A stretch of DNA of 64,000 bases from Streptomyces sp. XM4193 (lineage in GTDB: Bacteria; Actinomycetota; Actinomycetes; Streptomycetales; Streptomycetaceae), in contig NZ_JALLGK010000005.1 of NCBI RefSeq assembly GCF_023072595.1, positions 186,001 to 250,000 of the forward strand, written 5' to 3'. Below, in pieces: positions 40,201-49,532 of this stretch (position 1 is the first letter of the stretch; the number at the start of each line of letters is the position of its first letter). The position numbers and the translations under genes were made by a program. The notes beneath the pieces are model-generated. The model ran no database searches. It had not been told where the DNA came from and worked only from the letters and a program-made list of their open reading frames with translations.

Positions 40201-42368
40201 CGGTTGTCGTTCCTCTCGGTGCGCGCCGCGGGGCGCTCGCCGCCGCCGGCGGTCCTGCCCTGCGACTGGATCGCGGTGATGGCCGCGGTGTTGACGATGT
40301 CCTGTACGAGCGCGCCGCGCGAGAGGTCGTTGACCGGCTTGCGCAGCCCCTGGAGCACCGGCCCGACCGCCACGGCGCCGGCCGAACGCTGCACCGCCTT
40401 GTACGTGTTGTTGCCGGTGTTCAGGTCGGGGAAGATCAGCACGGTCGCCTGTCCGGCCACCGGGGAACCGGGCAGCTTGGTCGCCGCCACCGAGGGCTCC
40501 ACCGCCGCGTCGTACTGGATCGGTCCCTCCACCAGCAGGTCCGGCCGCCGCTCGCGCACCAGCTCGGTCGCCCGCCGCACCTTCTCGACGTCGTCGCCCG
40601 AGCCCGAGGTGCCGGTGGAGTACGAGAGCATCGCGATCCGCGGCTCCACCCCGAACTGGGCGGCCGTCGTCGCCGACTGGATGGCGATGTCCGCCAACTG
40701 CTCGGCGCCCGGGTCCGGGTTGACCGCGCAGTCGCCGTACACCAGGACCCGGTCGGCCAGGCACATGAAGAACACCGAGGAGACGATCGAAGCGTCCGGC
40801 TTGGTCTTGATCACCTCGAAGGCAGGCCGGATCGTCGCCGCGGTGGAGTGCACCGCGCCGGAGACCATGCCGTCCGCGAGGCCCTCCTGGACCATCAGCG
40901 TGCCGAAGTACGAGACGTCGGCGACCACGTCGTGTGCCAGCTCGTGGGTGACGCCCTTGTGCGCGCGCAGCCCCGCGTACAGCTCCGCGAAGCGCTCGCG
41001 CAGCGGCGAGGTCGCCGGATCGACGATACGGGCGGTGGCGCCGGTGTCCTCGGTGCCCCACCCGACGTCCTCGGGCCCCAGCAGATTGAGATCGACGCCG
41101 AGGTCGGCCGCCCGCTTGCGGATGACGGCGTCCTCGCCGAGCAGGGTGAGGTTGCAGATGTTGCGCCGCAGCAGCACCTCGGCGGCGCGCAGCACGCGCT
41201 CCTCGCTGCCCTCGGGCAGCACGACGTGGCGCCGGTCGGCCCGGGAGCGCTCGATCAGCTCGTGCTCGAACATCATCGGGGTGACCCGGTCGCTGCGCAC
41301 CACCGAGATGCGCTCCGTCAGCTGCCCGGTGTCCACGTGCGACTCGAAGAGGCCGAGCGCGATCTCCGCCTTGCGCGGGTTGGTCGCGTTCAACCTGCCC
41401 TTGAGGGTGTGCAGTTCACCGGCGGTCGGGAACGAGCCGCCGGGCACCGCGACCACCGGTGTGCCCGGGGCGAGACGGGCCGCCAGCGCCATCGTCTCCT
41501 CGCCGGGCCGCTGGTCGAGGGTGAGCAGCACACCGGCGATCGGCGGCGCCCCGGCCGAGTGCGCGGCCAGCGCTCCGATCACCAGATCGGCGCGGTCCCC
41601 GGGCGTCAGCACGAGGCAGCCCTCGGTGAGCGCCGGGAGGAAGGTCGGCAGCATGGCGCCGCCGAAGACGAAGTTGCGGCAGTCGCGCGCCAGCCCGGCC
41701 GGGTCGCCGAGCAGCACCTCGGCGCCGAGCTCGTCCACGACCTGCTGCACGGTCGGGGCGGAGAGCGCCGACTCCTCCGGCAGCACGTACACCGGCTCCG
41801 GCAGATGACCGCCGAGCTCCTTGGCGGCCTGCGCGGCGTGTGCGTCGTCCACGCGGTTGGCGAGGGTGGCGATCACCTCGCAGCCCAGCGAGGTGAACGC
41901 GTGGCGTGCGTTGCGCACCTCGTGGACGACCGACTCGGCGCTCTGCCGCAGTCCGCCCACCACCGGCAGCACGGCCGCGCCCATCTCGTTGGCCAACCGC
42001 GCGTTGAGGGTCAGCTCGGCGGGGAGGTTGGTGCCGACGTAGTCGGTGCCCAGGACGAGTACGGCCTCGAAGTCCCGGGCGATCAGGTGGTAGCGGTCGA
42101 CGAGCCGGGAGACCAGCTCGTCGGTGCCCTTCTGCGCCTGGAGGGCGGCGGCCTCGTCGTAGCCCAGACCGGTCATCGCCGCGGTGGACTGGCTGAGCCG
42201 GTAGCGGCTGCGCAGCAGGTCGAGCAGCGGGTCGGGGCCGTCGTGGGCCAGCGGACGGTACACCCCCACCCGGTCCACCTGCCGGGTGAGCAGCTCCATC
42301 ACCCCGAGCTCGACGACCTGTCTGCCGTCGCCTCTACCGACGCTGGATATGTACACGCTGCGGGTCAC
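40197..42368 (-). CDS. pta: phosphate acetyltransferase, long form
   Basis: 723 aa starting at GTG 42368, with AAGGAG 10 bases upstream. Three parts: an N-terminal P-loop-like/BioD-like domain (SVYISSVGRGDGRQVVELGVME), a DRTGG regulatory domain (about 215-330), and the C-terminal catalytic PTA domain (about 395-715: VLPEGSEERVLRAAE, YSTGTSGSGDDVEKV, LIFPDLNTGNNTYKAVQR). Converts acetyl-CoA to acetyl-phosphate. Divergent from pfkA across 286 bases. The GTG start is preferred because TRSVYISSVG matches the conserved N-terminus of the long form. Confidence 0.95.
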   Translation of the reverse strand: MTRSVYISSVGRGDGRQVVELGVMELLTRQVDRVGVYRPLAHDGPDPLLDLLRSRYRLSQSTAAMTGLGYDEAAALQAQKGTDELVSRLVDRYHLIARDFEAVLVLGTDYVGTNLPAELTLNARLANEMGAAVLPVVGGLRQSAESVVHEVRNARHAFTSLGCEVIATLANRVDDAHAAQAAKELGGHLPEPVYVLPEESALSAPTVQQVVDELGAEVLLGDPAGLARDCRNFVFGGAMLPTFLPALTEGCLVLTPGDRADLVIGALAAHSAGAPPIAGVLLTLDQRPGEETMALAARLAPGTPVVAVPGGSFPTAGELHTLKGRLNATNPRKAEIALGLFESHVDTGQLTERISVVRSDRVTPMMFEHELIERSRADRRHVVLPEGSEERVLRAAEVLLRRNICNLTLLGEDAVIRKRAADLGVDLNLLGPEDVGWGTEDTGATARIVDPATSPLRERFAELYAGLRAHKGVTHELAHDVVADVSYFGTLMVQEGLADGMVSGAVHSTAATIRPAFEVIKTKPDASIVSSVFFMCLADRVLVYGDCAVNPDPGAEQLADIAIQSATTAAQFGVEPRIAMLSYSTGTSGSGDDVEKVRRATELVRERRPDLLVEGPIQYDAAVEPSVAATKLPGSPVAGQATVLIFPDLNTGNNTYKAVQRSAGAVAVGPVLQGLRKPVNDLSRGALVQDIVNTAAITAIQSQGRTAGGGERPAARTERNDNR

Positions 42369-42654
42369 GCGTGCTCGCTCCTTGGCTTGGGGACCACCGG
42401 GGCGGCCGGAGAACCACCCGGGGCCCGGCTGTGAGCGGGAGTTCGGCGGTGGCCGGTTCCCACGGGGTGCGCCCGTGGTCGGCAGCCGTCCGGAACCCTC
42501 CACTTCTCGTACCGAACCACCTCTCGACCGTACCTGCGCGCGGCTTCGCACCCGGTGCCGGGCCACAGCATATGGACAGGGTCACATCCTGCGTTCAACA
42601 CATGAAACAATCCCTCCGCATCCGGACCGTCCCCCGATCAGGAGCAGGATCAGC

Positions 42655-43680
42655 ATGCGCATCGGAGTCCTCACCGCCGGCGGCGACTGCCCCGGCCTGA
42701 ACGCCGTGATCCGGTCGGTCGTGCACCGCGCCGTCGTGGACCGTGACGACGAGGTCATCGGATTCGAGGACGGCTTCAAGGGCCTCCTCGAGGGCCGTTA
42801 TCGGCCACTCGACCTCAACTCCGTCAGCGGCATCCTCGCCCGCGGCGGCACGATCCTCGGCTCGGCCCGACTGGAACGGGACCGGCTGCGCGACGCCTGC
42901 GACAACAGCGAGGAGCTGATGGCGCGCCTGGGCATCGACGCGCTCATCCCGATCGGCGGCGAGGGCACGCTGACCGCAGCGACGATGCTCTCCGACGCGG
43001 GCCTGCCGGTGGTGGGCGTGCCGAAGACCATCGACAACGACATCTCGGCCACCGACCGCACCTTCGGCTTCGACACCGCGGTCGGTGTCGCCACCGAGGC
43101 CATGGACCGGCTCAAGACCACCGCGGAGTCCCACCAGCGGGTCATGGTCGTCGAGGTCATGGGCCGGCACGCGGGCTGGATCGCGCTGGAGGCCGGAATG
43201 GCCGGCGGCGCGCACGGCATCTGCCTGCCGGAGAGGCCGTTCGCGGTGGACGAGCTGTGCAAGATGATCGAGGAGCGCTTCAGCCGCGGCAAGAAGTTCG
43301 CCGTGGTCTGCGTCGCCGAGGGCGCCCGCCCGGCCGAGGGGTCGATGGACTACGGCAAGGGCACCATCGACCAGTACGGCCACGAGCGGTTCGTCGGCAT
43401 CGGCAACCGGCTCGCCACCGAGCTGGAGCACCGCATCGGCACCGAGGCCAGGCCCGTCATCCTCGGCCATGTGCAGCGCGGCGGCACCCCGACCGCCTAC
43501 GACCGGGTGCTCGCCACCCGCTTCGGCTGGCACGCGGTGGAGGCCGCCCACCGCGGCGACTTCGGCATGATGACAGCGCTGCGCGGCACCGACATCGTGA
43601 TGACGCCGCTCGCCGACGCCACCCGCGAGCTGAAGACCGTTCCCCAGGACCGGATGGACGAGACCGAAGCGGTCTTCTGA
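42655..43680 (+). CDS. pfkA: 6-phosphofructokinase
   Basis: 341 aa, the length of actinobacterial group III PFKs. Motifs: GVLTAGGDCPGLNAVIRS, IPIGGEGTLT, PKTIDNDI (catalytic Asp), VEVMGRHAGWIALEAGMAGGA (substrate Arg/His/Glu) and GHVQRGGTPTAYDR. The combination of Gly at the E. coli G104 position with Lys in PKTIDND is mixed between ATP- and PPi-type signatures. The S. coelicolor protein of this type is ATP-dependent, so ATP use is most likely. GGAG ribosome binding site precedes ATG 42655. Confidence 0.95.
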   Translation: MRIGVLTAGGDCPGLNAVIRSVVHRAVVDRDDEVIGFEDGFKGLLEGRYRPLDLNSVSGILARGGTILGSARLERDRLRDACDNSEELMARLGIDALIPIGGEGTLTAATMLSDAGLPVVGVPKTIDNDISATDRTFGFDTAVGVATEAMDRLKTTAESHQRVMVVEVMGRHAGWIALEAGMAGGAHGICLPERPFAVDELCKMIEERFSRGKKFAVVCVAEGARPAEGSMDYGKGTIDQYGHERFVGIGNRLATELEHRIGTEARPVILGHVQRGGTPTAYDRVLATRFGWHAVEAAHRGDFGMMTALRGTDIVMTPLADATRELKTVPQDRMDETEAVF

Positions 43681-43692
43681 GCAGCTTCCGAC

Positions 43693-43732
43693 GGCCCGGC
43701 GGCGGTGCGCGCCTGCGCCCGCCGCCGGGGCC
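43693..43732 (+). terminator. pfkA terminator
   Basis: GGCCCGGCGGCGG (43693-43705) pairs with CCGCCGCCGGGGCC (43719-43732) with one bulged G; 13-base loop that can form an inner GCGC stem. It starts 12 bases after the pfkA stop. Confidence 0.75.
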
Positions 43733-43754
43733 GCTCGGAGCCGGGTCGGCCACC

Positions 43755-43833
43755 GGTCGGATCAGAGCAGGTCAGGTCGGATCGGGTCCGGTCCGGTCCG
43801 GTCCGGTCAGGTCGGGTCCGGTCAGGTCCGGTC
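43755..43833. repeat. GGTCC/GGTCA(G) microsatellite
   Basis: About 80 bases of near-tandem 5-base GGTCC/GGTCA/GGTCG units between pfkA and the end of the XRE gene; the array runs over the XRE stop codon (43822). Likely slippage-prone, no coding signal of its own. Confidence 0.65.
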
Positions 43834-44511
43834 GATCAACTCCCAGAAGTGCGCCTCGATCCCGTCCAGATAGCGGTGTCCGGCGTCGGCGGGCCCGCGG
43901 GCGGTCTCGCTGTTGGTGTCGATCCAGCTGAGCGAGACGAAGCTGCGCCGGTGGTACTCGTCGTGCAGCCGCTCCAGCACCCGCTCCACGCGTCGTTTCG
44001 TCAGGCTCGGCAGCATCCGGTGGACGGGCCGCACGTACGCCTGCCAGCGCACGCTCGCGGCGCTCCGCAGCAGACCGGCGAGCTCCGCCTCCCGCCCGGT
44101 CAGCGCGATCCGCGCGCGCGGCGGCAGCCGCAGCAGCTCGGCGAGGACCGCCGCCTGCCGTTCGGTTCCGGTCCAGAGCCCGGTGCGTTCCACCCGCTCG
44201 TACTCGGTGAACGGCATGCCCAGCCGCATCGCCACGTCGGGCTGCGGCAGCCCGGTGGCGAGGCGGTGCTCGCGCAGGGTGCGCGGGGTGCCGATCAACT
44301 CCGAAGGGTCGCACCACAACGCCCCCGCGAGCGCGGTGAGTTCGGCGGAGCCCGGGGTGCCGTCGCGGTGCTCCCAGGCCCGTACGGTCTCCGGTCCGAC
44401 GCGTACGCCGTAGGAGGCCGCCATGCCGTCGGCGACCTGGGCCTCGGTCATCCCGAGCGCCTGCCGCAGTCGGCGGGCGGCGTCGGCGTCGAAGGGCGGG
44501 GACTGGCGCAT
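43822..44511 (-). CDS. helix-turn-helix (XRE-type) regulator
   Basis: 229 aa. Two DNA-binding-like modules: an N-terminal XRE helix-turn-helix (LRQALGMTEAQVADGMAASYGVRVGPETVRAWE, about 15-47) and a second (LREHRLATGLPQPDVAMRLGMPFTEYERVERTG, about 78-110). The C-terminal half, without recognised motif, is Arg-rich and probably binds a ligand or partner. Leaderless promoter with TAGCGT 6 bases before the ATG. Target unknown; it sits beside a sugar ABC importer on the same strand. Confidence 0.87.
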   Translation of the reverse strand: MRQSPPFDADAARRLRQALGMTEAQVADGMAASYGVRVGPETVRAWEHRDGTPGSAELTALAGALWCDPSELIGTPRTLREHRLATGLPQPDVAMRLGMPFTEYERVERTGLWTGTERQAAVLAELLRLPPRARIALTGREAELAGLLRSAASVRWQAYVRPVHRMLPSLTKRRVERVLERLHDEYHRRSFVSLSWIDTNSETARGPADAGHRYLDGIEAHFWELIDRT

Positions 44512-44517
44512 CCGTTC

Positions 44518-44523
44518 ACGCTA
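44518..44523 (-). promoter_or_regulatory. -10 element of a leaderless promoter (XRE gene)
   Basis: TAGCGT on the minus strand, 6 bases upstream of the ATG at 44511; identical hexamer and spacing to the ABC ATPase promoter at 7284. Confidence 0.6.
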
Positions 44524-44626
44524 GGCCGCTACCGGTCGGGAACGAGCCGGTGCGTTCCGCCGAAGCGCGGCCCCCGCGAACCGCCCGCGCTCGTAGGACC
44601 GCACAAGTGGCCGCCGCTCCGGGGAG

Positions 44627-44645
44627 GGTGCGCAGGGGGCGCACC
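44627..44645 (-). terminator. weak hairpin after the sugar ABC operon
   Basis: GGTGCGC / GCGCACC (7 bp, 5-base loop), 45 bases after the last permease gene in the direction of transcription. Confidence 0.4.
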
Positions 44646-44689
44646 GGCGGATGCGTCCACTCGCCCCTTCACCGCTCGCCCTTCGCCGC

Positions 44690-45595
44690 TCATCCCTTCA
44701 CCGCGCCGCCCAGCGCGAAGCCCGAACCCAGGCGGCGTGCGATCAGCACGTAGAGCAGCACCGCGGGCGTCGAGTAGATCATCGAGAACGCGGCGAGCTG
44801 CCCGTACGCCACCTGTCCCGTGTTGCCGAAGAAGGTGAAGATGCTCACCGAGGCCGGCATCCGGTCCGGGCTGAGCAGCAGCATGAAGGGGACGAAGAAG
44901 TTCCCCCACATCGCCACGAATGAGAACACCGTCACCACCATCACCCCGGGCGCCATCAGGGGCAGCACGATCCGCCCGAGCGCCTGCATCGCCGACGCCC
45001 CGTCGGTCCATGCCGCCTCCTCCAGCGAACGCGGCACACCGTCCATGAAGTTCTTCATCAGCCAGATGGCGATGGGCAGTTGGGCCGTCGCGAGGAAGAG
45101 CGAGGTGCCCCACACGGTGTCGATCAGCTCGACCTGCACGAAGAGCCCGTAGACCGGCACCATGATCGCGGTGATCGGCAGGCTGGTGGCGAAGAGGATC
45201 GTCAGCAGGTACGGGCGGCTGAAACGGGCCCGGTGGCGGGAGAGCGGATACGCCGCGAGCGCCGCGCAGCACACCGTCACCGCGGTGGCGCTGCCGCACA
45301 GCAGCAGCGAGTTGAGCATCGGGGTGAAGGTGATCTCGTCGGTCAGCACGGCGCTGTAGTTGTCCAGCGTGGGGTCGGTGGGCGGACGCACCCGCAGGTC
45401 CGCGCCGCCGTCGACCGAGGAGAGCACCAGCCACACCAGGGGCAGCGCGAAGGCCGCCGCCACCGTCAGCAGTGCCAGGTTCGCCTGCCAACGGCCTTTG
45501 CGCGCACGGGTGTTGCGTTTCGGTGGACGGCCGGTGGTGCCGCGGTGCGGCTGCGGCCGGGCGCCCGTGCGGCCCCGCGGATCGGTCGTGGTCAT
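44690..45595 (-). CDS. carbohydrate ABC transporter permease (MalG-like)
   Basis: 301 aa from ATG 45595. Basic N-terminal cytoplasmic stretch, then six transmembrane helices. The EAA loop is clear: EEAAWTDGASAMQALGRIVLPLMAPG. The ATG overlaps the stop of the partner permease (ATGA at 45592-45595). With the upstream permease and binding protein it forms a CUT1-type importer; the ATPase is missing and is usually the shared MsiK in Streptomyces (established for several sugars; inference here). Confidence 0.93.
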   Translation of the reverse strand: MTTTDPRGRTGARPQPHRGTTGRPPKRNTRARKGRWQANLALLTVAAAFALPLVWLVLSSVDGGADLRVRPPTDPTLDNYSAVLTDEITFTPMLNSLLLCGSATAVTVCCAALAAYPLSRHRARFSRPYLLTILFATSLPITAIMVPVYGLFVQVELIDTVWGTSLFLATAQLPIAIWLMKNFMDGVPRSLEEAAWTDGASAMQALGRIVLPLMAPGVMVVTVFSFVAMWGNFFVPFMLLLSPDRMPASVSIFTFFGNTGQVAYGQLAAFSMIYSTPAVLLYVLIARRLGSGFALGGAVKG

Positions 45596-46557
45596 GACGG
45601 GCTCCCCTCCTCGTCCTCGCGCAGCAGCCGCAGGTAGACGACGGCGAACAGACCGCCGACCACGAGCAGCAGCAGCGCCACCGCCGTGCCGTAGCCGATC
45701 AGGCTGTTCTTGAAGGCCTGTTCGTACATGTAGAGCGGGAGGGTCTGGCTCCGGTTGCCCGGCCCGCCGCGGGTCATCGCCCAGATCAGCCCGAACACCG
45801 AGAGCGTCTGGAGGGTGTTGAGCATCAGGTTGGTGCCGATCGCCCGGCGGATCATCGGCAGCGTGAGGTGCCACAGCCGCTGGAGCGCGCCGGCTCCGTC
45901 CAGCTGCGCGGACTCGGTCACCTCGTCGGGGATCTCCGAGAGCGCCGCCGAGTAGACGAGCATCGAGAACGCCGTGCCCCGCCAGACGTTGGCGAAGGCC
46001 ACCGCGAGGATGGGCAGGGTGTAGAGCCAGTTCTGGCCCGGCAGTCCCAGGAAGGCGGTGACGGCGTTGAGCGTGCCGTCGTCCCGGAAGAAGGCGTAGA
46101 GCAGGAAGCCCGCCACCACCTCCGGCAGCACCCAGGCGGCGACCACGATGCCCCCGGTCAGTGACCGCACGGGCCGGGAGGCGCGCTGCATCAGTGCGGC
46201 GAGGGTCAGCCCGAGCACGTTCTGCCCGATGACCGAGGAGACGAGCGTGAAGACCAGGGTGAGCCAGACCGCGTTGCGGAAGCCGTCGTCGGCGAAGGCT
46301 TTGCGGAAGTTCTCCAGCCCGACGAAGGACGCCGACTCCTGTCCGGTCAGCTGCATGTCGGTGAAGGCGATGTAGGCGCAGTAGCCGATCGGGCCGGCCA
46401 GGAAGACCAGCAGCAGCGCCGTCGCCGGCCCGATCGGAAGCCAGCGCAGTCCGCCGCGCGGCGCGCGGGTACGGACCGGCCCGGGCCCGCCCGCGGCCTT
46501 CGGGAGCGCGTCGCGGGGCGGCGAACCGCCCTTGTGTGTCGGCGAGTCGGTGGTCAC
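45592..46557 (-). CDS. carbohydrate ABC transporter permease (MalF-like)
   Basis: 321 aa from GTG 46557, which overlaps the binding-protein stop (GTGA at 46554-46557). Six or seven TM helices; EAA loop TESAQLDGAGALQRLWHLTLPMIRR. N-terminal ~40 residues are polar and Pro-rich. Middle gene of a tightly coupled three-gene operon. Confidence 0.93.
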   Translation of the reverse strand: MTTDSPTHKGGSPPRDALPKAAGGPGPVRTRAPRGGLRWLPIGPATALLLVFLAGPIGYCAYIAFTDMQLTGQESASFVGLENFRKAFADDGFRNAVWLTLVFTLVSSVIGQNVLGLTLAALMQRASRPVRSLTGGIVVAAWVLPEVVAGFLLYAFFRDDGTLNAVTAFLGLPGQNWLYTLPILAVAFANVWRGTAFSMLVYSAALSEIPDEVTESAQLDGAGALQRLWHLTLPMIRRAIGTNLMLNTLQTLSVFGLIWAMTRGGPGNRSQTLPLYMYEQAFKNSLIGYGTAVALLLLVVGGLFAVVYLRLLREDEEGSPS

Positions 46558-47915
46558 TTCCCGGTGACCGCCCCGTCGGTGATCGAACGCACCTGCTCGT
46601 CGTACGCCTTCGCCGCCTCCCGCGCCGTGGCGTCTCCGGTGGTCACCGACTCCATCGCCTCCTGCGCCGCCGTGGACACCTGCGGATAGGCCGGCAGCGC
46701 GGGCCGGTAGTGGGTGTGCTCGACCAGCTCGGTGAAGAAGTCGATCCCGGGCATCGACTTCAGGTACTCCGGGTCCTCGGCGACGTCCTCGCGGACGGCG
46801 ATGCCGGCGTTGCTGACGTGCCAGTCCACGGAGTTCTGCCGCTTGCCCATCGTCTCGATGAACTCCCAGGCCAGATCCGGGTTTCCGGCCTTGTCCGGGA
46901 TCGCCCAGGTCCAGCCGCCGGACATGCTCACCGCTCCCGGCTTCTGGCCGTCGCGGGTCGGCATCGGCGCCTGGCCGAGCACCTTCTCCCACTCGGGCCA
47001 GGGCGTACCGCCGTCCTCCACCCAGTTGTTGCCGAGCCAGGAGCCGTCCAGCGCGATGGCCATTTTGCCCTCGGGCAGCCATTCGCCCGGCACTCTGACC
47101 TGCACGTTGGCGTCGAGCGCCGCCGACGGCTCGGGGCCCAGCTTCTCCTTGAAGACGGTCTCGACGAACTCCAGCGCGTCCGTCATGCCCCGGCTCCCGG
47201 TCACCCACTTCTTGCTCCGGGGTTCGTAGACCGGATCGGCGCCGGTGCCGTAGAGCAGCATCTGCAGCCCCTGCATCGAGGCCGCCTCGCCCGCGCCCTT
47301 GCCGGTGAGCACGTTGAGCGGAATGACGCCGTCGACCTCCTTCCTGACGGTCCGTGCGGCGTCCAGCACCTCCTCCCAGTTCCGGGGCTTCCAGTCGGTC
47401 GGCAGTCCGGCCTTCTCGAAGATCTCCTTGTTGAACCAGAGCCCGCGGGTGTCCGTGCTGTCCGGAACGCCGTACGTCTTGCCGTCCTGGGCCTTCGCGG
47501 CCTGCTTGGCGCTGTCGATGTAGCGGTCCCAGGTCGGCCAGTCGTCCAGGTACTCGTCCAGCGGGCGCAGCAGTCCGGCGGTGATGTCCGCGTTGATCAT
47601 GAAGGTGTCCTCGTAGACCAGGTCGGGCGCGGTCTTCGGGGAGCGCATCATCTGCTGGAGCTTGGTGTAGTAGTCCGAGTCCGGCGCCTTGATGGGCACG
47701 AGTTCGACCTTCTTGCCCGGGTTCTCCTTCTCGAACTGCTTCTTCATCCGGGCCAGATGGTTGTCCATGATGCGTACGTTGTTGTCCATCGACTGCTTGA
47801 AGGACACCCGCACGGTGTCCGGGTCGCTCCCCGAACCACCGCCGCACGCGGTGAGGGTGCCCGCCGCGAGAGTGGCGACGAGCGAGATGGTGGTCAGCCT
47901 GGCGTTGATGCGCAC
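46554..47915 (-). CDS. extracellular sugar-binding lipoprotein (ABC importer)
   Basis: 453 aa. Lipobox LTAC with acylated C24 after a short signal peptide. SBP family 1 features: AAPDLVYEDTFMINADITAG-type segment (about residues 90-110), DSTDTRGLWFNKEIFEKAGLPTDW, GKMAIALDGSW and ISMSGG-like SMSGGWTWAIPDKA. Delivers a mono- or oligosaccharide to the two permeases encoded next. The sugar cannot be predicted. No LacI-type regulator is adjacent; the neighbouring regulator is XRE-type. Confidence 0.93.
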   Translation of the reverse strand: MRINARLTTISLVATLAAGTLTACGGGSGSDPDTVRVSFKQSMDNNVRIMDNHLARMKKQFEKENPGKKVELVPIKAPDSDYYTKLQQMMRSPKTAPDLVYEDTFMINADITAGLLRPLDEYLDDWPTWDRYIDSAKQAAKAQDGKTYGVPDSTDTRGLWFNKEIFEKAGLPTDWKPRNWEEVLDAARTVRKEVDGVIPLNVLTGKGAGEAASMQGLQMLLYGTGADPVYEPRSKKWVTGSRGMTDALEFVETVFKEKLGPEPSAALDANVQVRVPGEWLPEGKMAIALDGSWLGNNWVEDGGTPWPEWEKVLGQAPMPTRDGQKPGAVSMSGGWTWAIPDKAGNPDLAWEFIETMGKRQNSVDWHVSNAGIAVREDVAEDPEYLKSMPGIDFFTELVEHTHYRPALPAYPQVSTAAQEAMESVTTGDATAREAAKAYDEQVRSITDGAVTGK

Positions 47916-48194
47916 GGGACCTCCTGGAACTGCGTGAGCAGAGTTGGAGGGAAGGTACGAGCCGACCGAGGGCCGGTCAATGGCGCCTGTAGCAGCCGTT
48001 GTTGGCGTTCCCCGAGGTGCCGGCGGTGCGCACGTGGGTGGCTCTCCACGAGTACGTCACTGGACCAACGCACAGTGTTCACACCTCGGTGCCCCCTGGC
48101 GTGCGACGCTCCGATAGTCGAGTTCATGTCATCCGCGTAGCACAGTGCTCCCCACGCCCTGCGCTACGCGCGTCAACCCGGAGGACACCCCCAC

Positions 48195-49019
48195 ATGGTC
48201 ATCTCCAAGCCCAGGCACTGGAAGGCGATAGCGCTCGTGTCGAGCGCCGTGCTGGTAGCCGGCATCGCCCCGCAGGCCCTCGCCGGTGAGAACGCCCCGA
48301 AGGGCGCCGACGCGTCGAACGTCGCACCGGCCGACGCACCCGCCGGCTACTACGACGCCGCCGAGGGCAAGACCGGCGACGAACTGAAGACCGCGCTCAA
48401 CGGCATCATCAGCGAGCAGGAGGTCCTCTCCTACAGCGATGTCTGGGACGCCCTCAAGCAGACCGACGAGGACCCGGCCGACTCCAGCAGCGTCGTCCTC
48501 TTCTACAGCGGGGAGTCCTCCCCGAAGGACAACAACGGCGGCGACCAGGGCAACTGGAACCGTGAGCACGTCTGGGCCAAGTCCCACGGCGACTTCGGCA
48601 CCTCGCCCGGCCCGGGCACCGACATCCACCACCTGCGTCCGACCGACGTCCAGGTCAACAGCATCCGCGGCAACAAGGACTTCGACAACGGCGGCGAGCC
48701 CGTCGAGGGCGCGCCGGGCAACAGCACCGACAACGACTCGTGGGAGGCCGACGACGAGGTCAAGGGCGACGTCGCCCGCATGATCTTCTACATGGCCACC
48801 CGCTACGAGGGCACTGACAGCTTCCCCGACCTGGAGGTCAACGACCAGGTGGAGAACGGTTCGGCGCCGCTGCACGGCAAGCTCTCGGTCCTCAAGGAGT
48901 GGCACGAGGCCGACCCGCCCAGCGACTTCGAGAAGAACCGCAACGACGTCATCTTCGACATCCAGAAGAACCGCAACCCCTTCATCGACAACCCAGAGTG
49001 GGTCGGCGAGATCTTCTGA
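48195..49019 (+). CDS. secreted endonuclease I (EndA/NucM family)
   Basis: 274 aa. Signal peptide 1-30 (cleavage after ALA). The beta-beta-alpha-Me/His-Me nuclease core is intact: GNWNREHVWAKSHG (residues 119-132, general-base H125) and DIHHLRPTDVQVNSIRGN (143-160), as in EndA and Vvn nucleases. Degrades DNA/RNA outside the cell, presumably for nutrient recycling. Strong RBS GGAGGAC before ATG 48195. A terminator follows at 49041. It lacks the eight cysteines of the periplasmic enterobacterial enzymes. Confidence 0.93.
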   Translation: MVISKPRHWKAIALVSSAVLVAGIAPQALAGENAPKGADASNVAPADAPAGYYDAAEGKTGDELKTALNGIISEQEVLSYSDVWDALKQTDEDPADSSSVVLFYSGESSPKDNNGGDQGNWNREHVWAKSHGDFGTSPGPGTDIHHLRPTDVQVNSIRGNKDFDNGGEPVEGAPGNSTDNDSWEADDEVKGDVARMIFYMATRYEGTDSFPDLEVNDQVENGSAPLHGKLSVLKEWHEADPPSDFEKNRNDVIFDIQKNRNPFIDNPEWVGEIF

Positions 49020-49040
49020 TCGCCCCTGCCCCACGGTGCA

Positions 49041-49076
49041 CCGCCGCCCCGCCCGACTCCTCGGGCGGGGCGGCGG
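49041..49076 (+). terminator. endonuclease terminator
   Basis: Perfect 16-bp stem (49041-49056 with 49061-49076) and a 4-base loop CTCC, 22 bases after the stop codon. Confidence 0.85.
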
Positions 49077-49532
49077 CGTCGTTGTGCGCGGACTCCGGGC
49101 CGTGGGCCGCCGCGGAGGGGGAGCGGGCGCCGCGGGGCGCGTGGAGAGGCGCCGCGGGCCGCTGGGGCGCCCGGCTCCGGGCGGGCCCGTCGGTGCGGTG
49201 CGAGGGGTGTCACGCGTACGGGTGGTGGTGCGTCGCGGCGCCCGGGCGCAGGGCGTGCGGTCGGGGGTGCGCGTCCCGCGCCCGGACGGGTTGGTTGCCC
49301 CGGGCTCCGGAGGCAACCGGACCCCGTTCGGACGCGTCTGCCCACACAGCGACGCACCCGGTCCCACTTGGTCACCGACGTGTCGCGGGCAGTCGCGAAA
49401 AGTGCGGGAAGTGGCTGCTTCTCGCAAGCTGAATTCCGCTTGTCGTACGTCACTTGTGGGCAGCTTGACTAGTGCGTAGGAAAGGCGGACAGTGATGCCG
49501 GTTCGTCACTCACTCAAGGAATCTGCGGAGCC
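49077..49532. other. intergenic region before the small XRE gene
   Basis: 456 bases. Very GC-rich until about 49380, then a lower-GC stretch (49390-49500) that probably contains the promoter of the XRE gene. Open frames here lack ribosome binding sites and believable protein composition. Confidence 0.4.

Noticed and set aside
49036..49479. Open frames between the endonuclease and the small XRE gene
   Set aside because: They start within or next to a terminator stem and have biased Gly/Arg/Val composition without ribosome binding sites.
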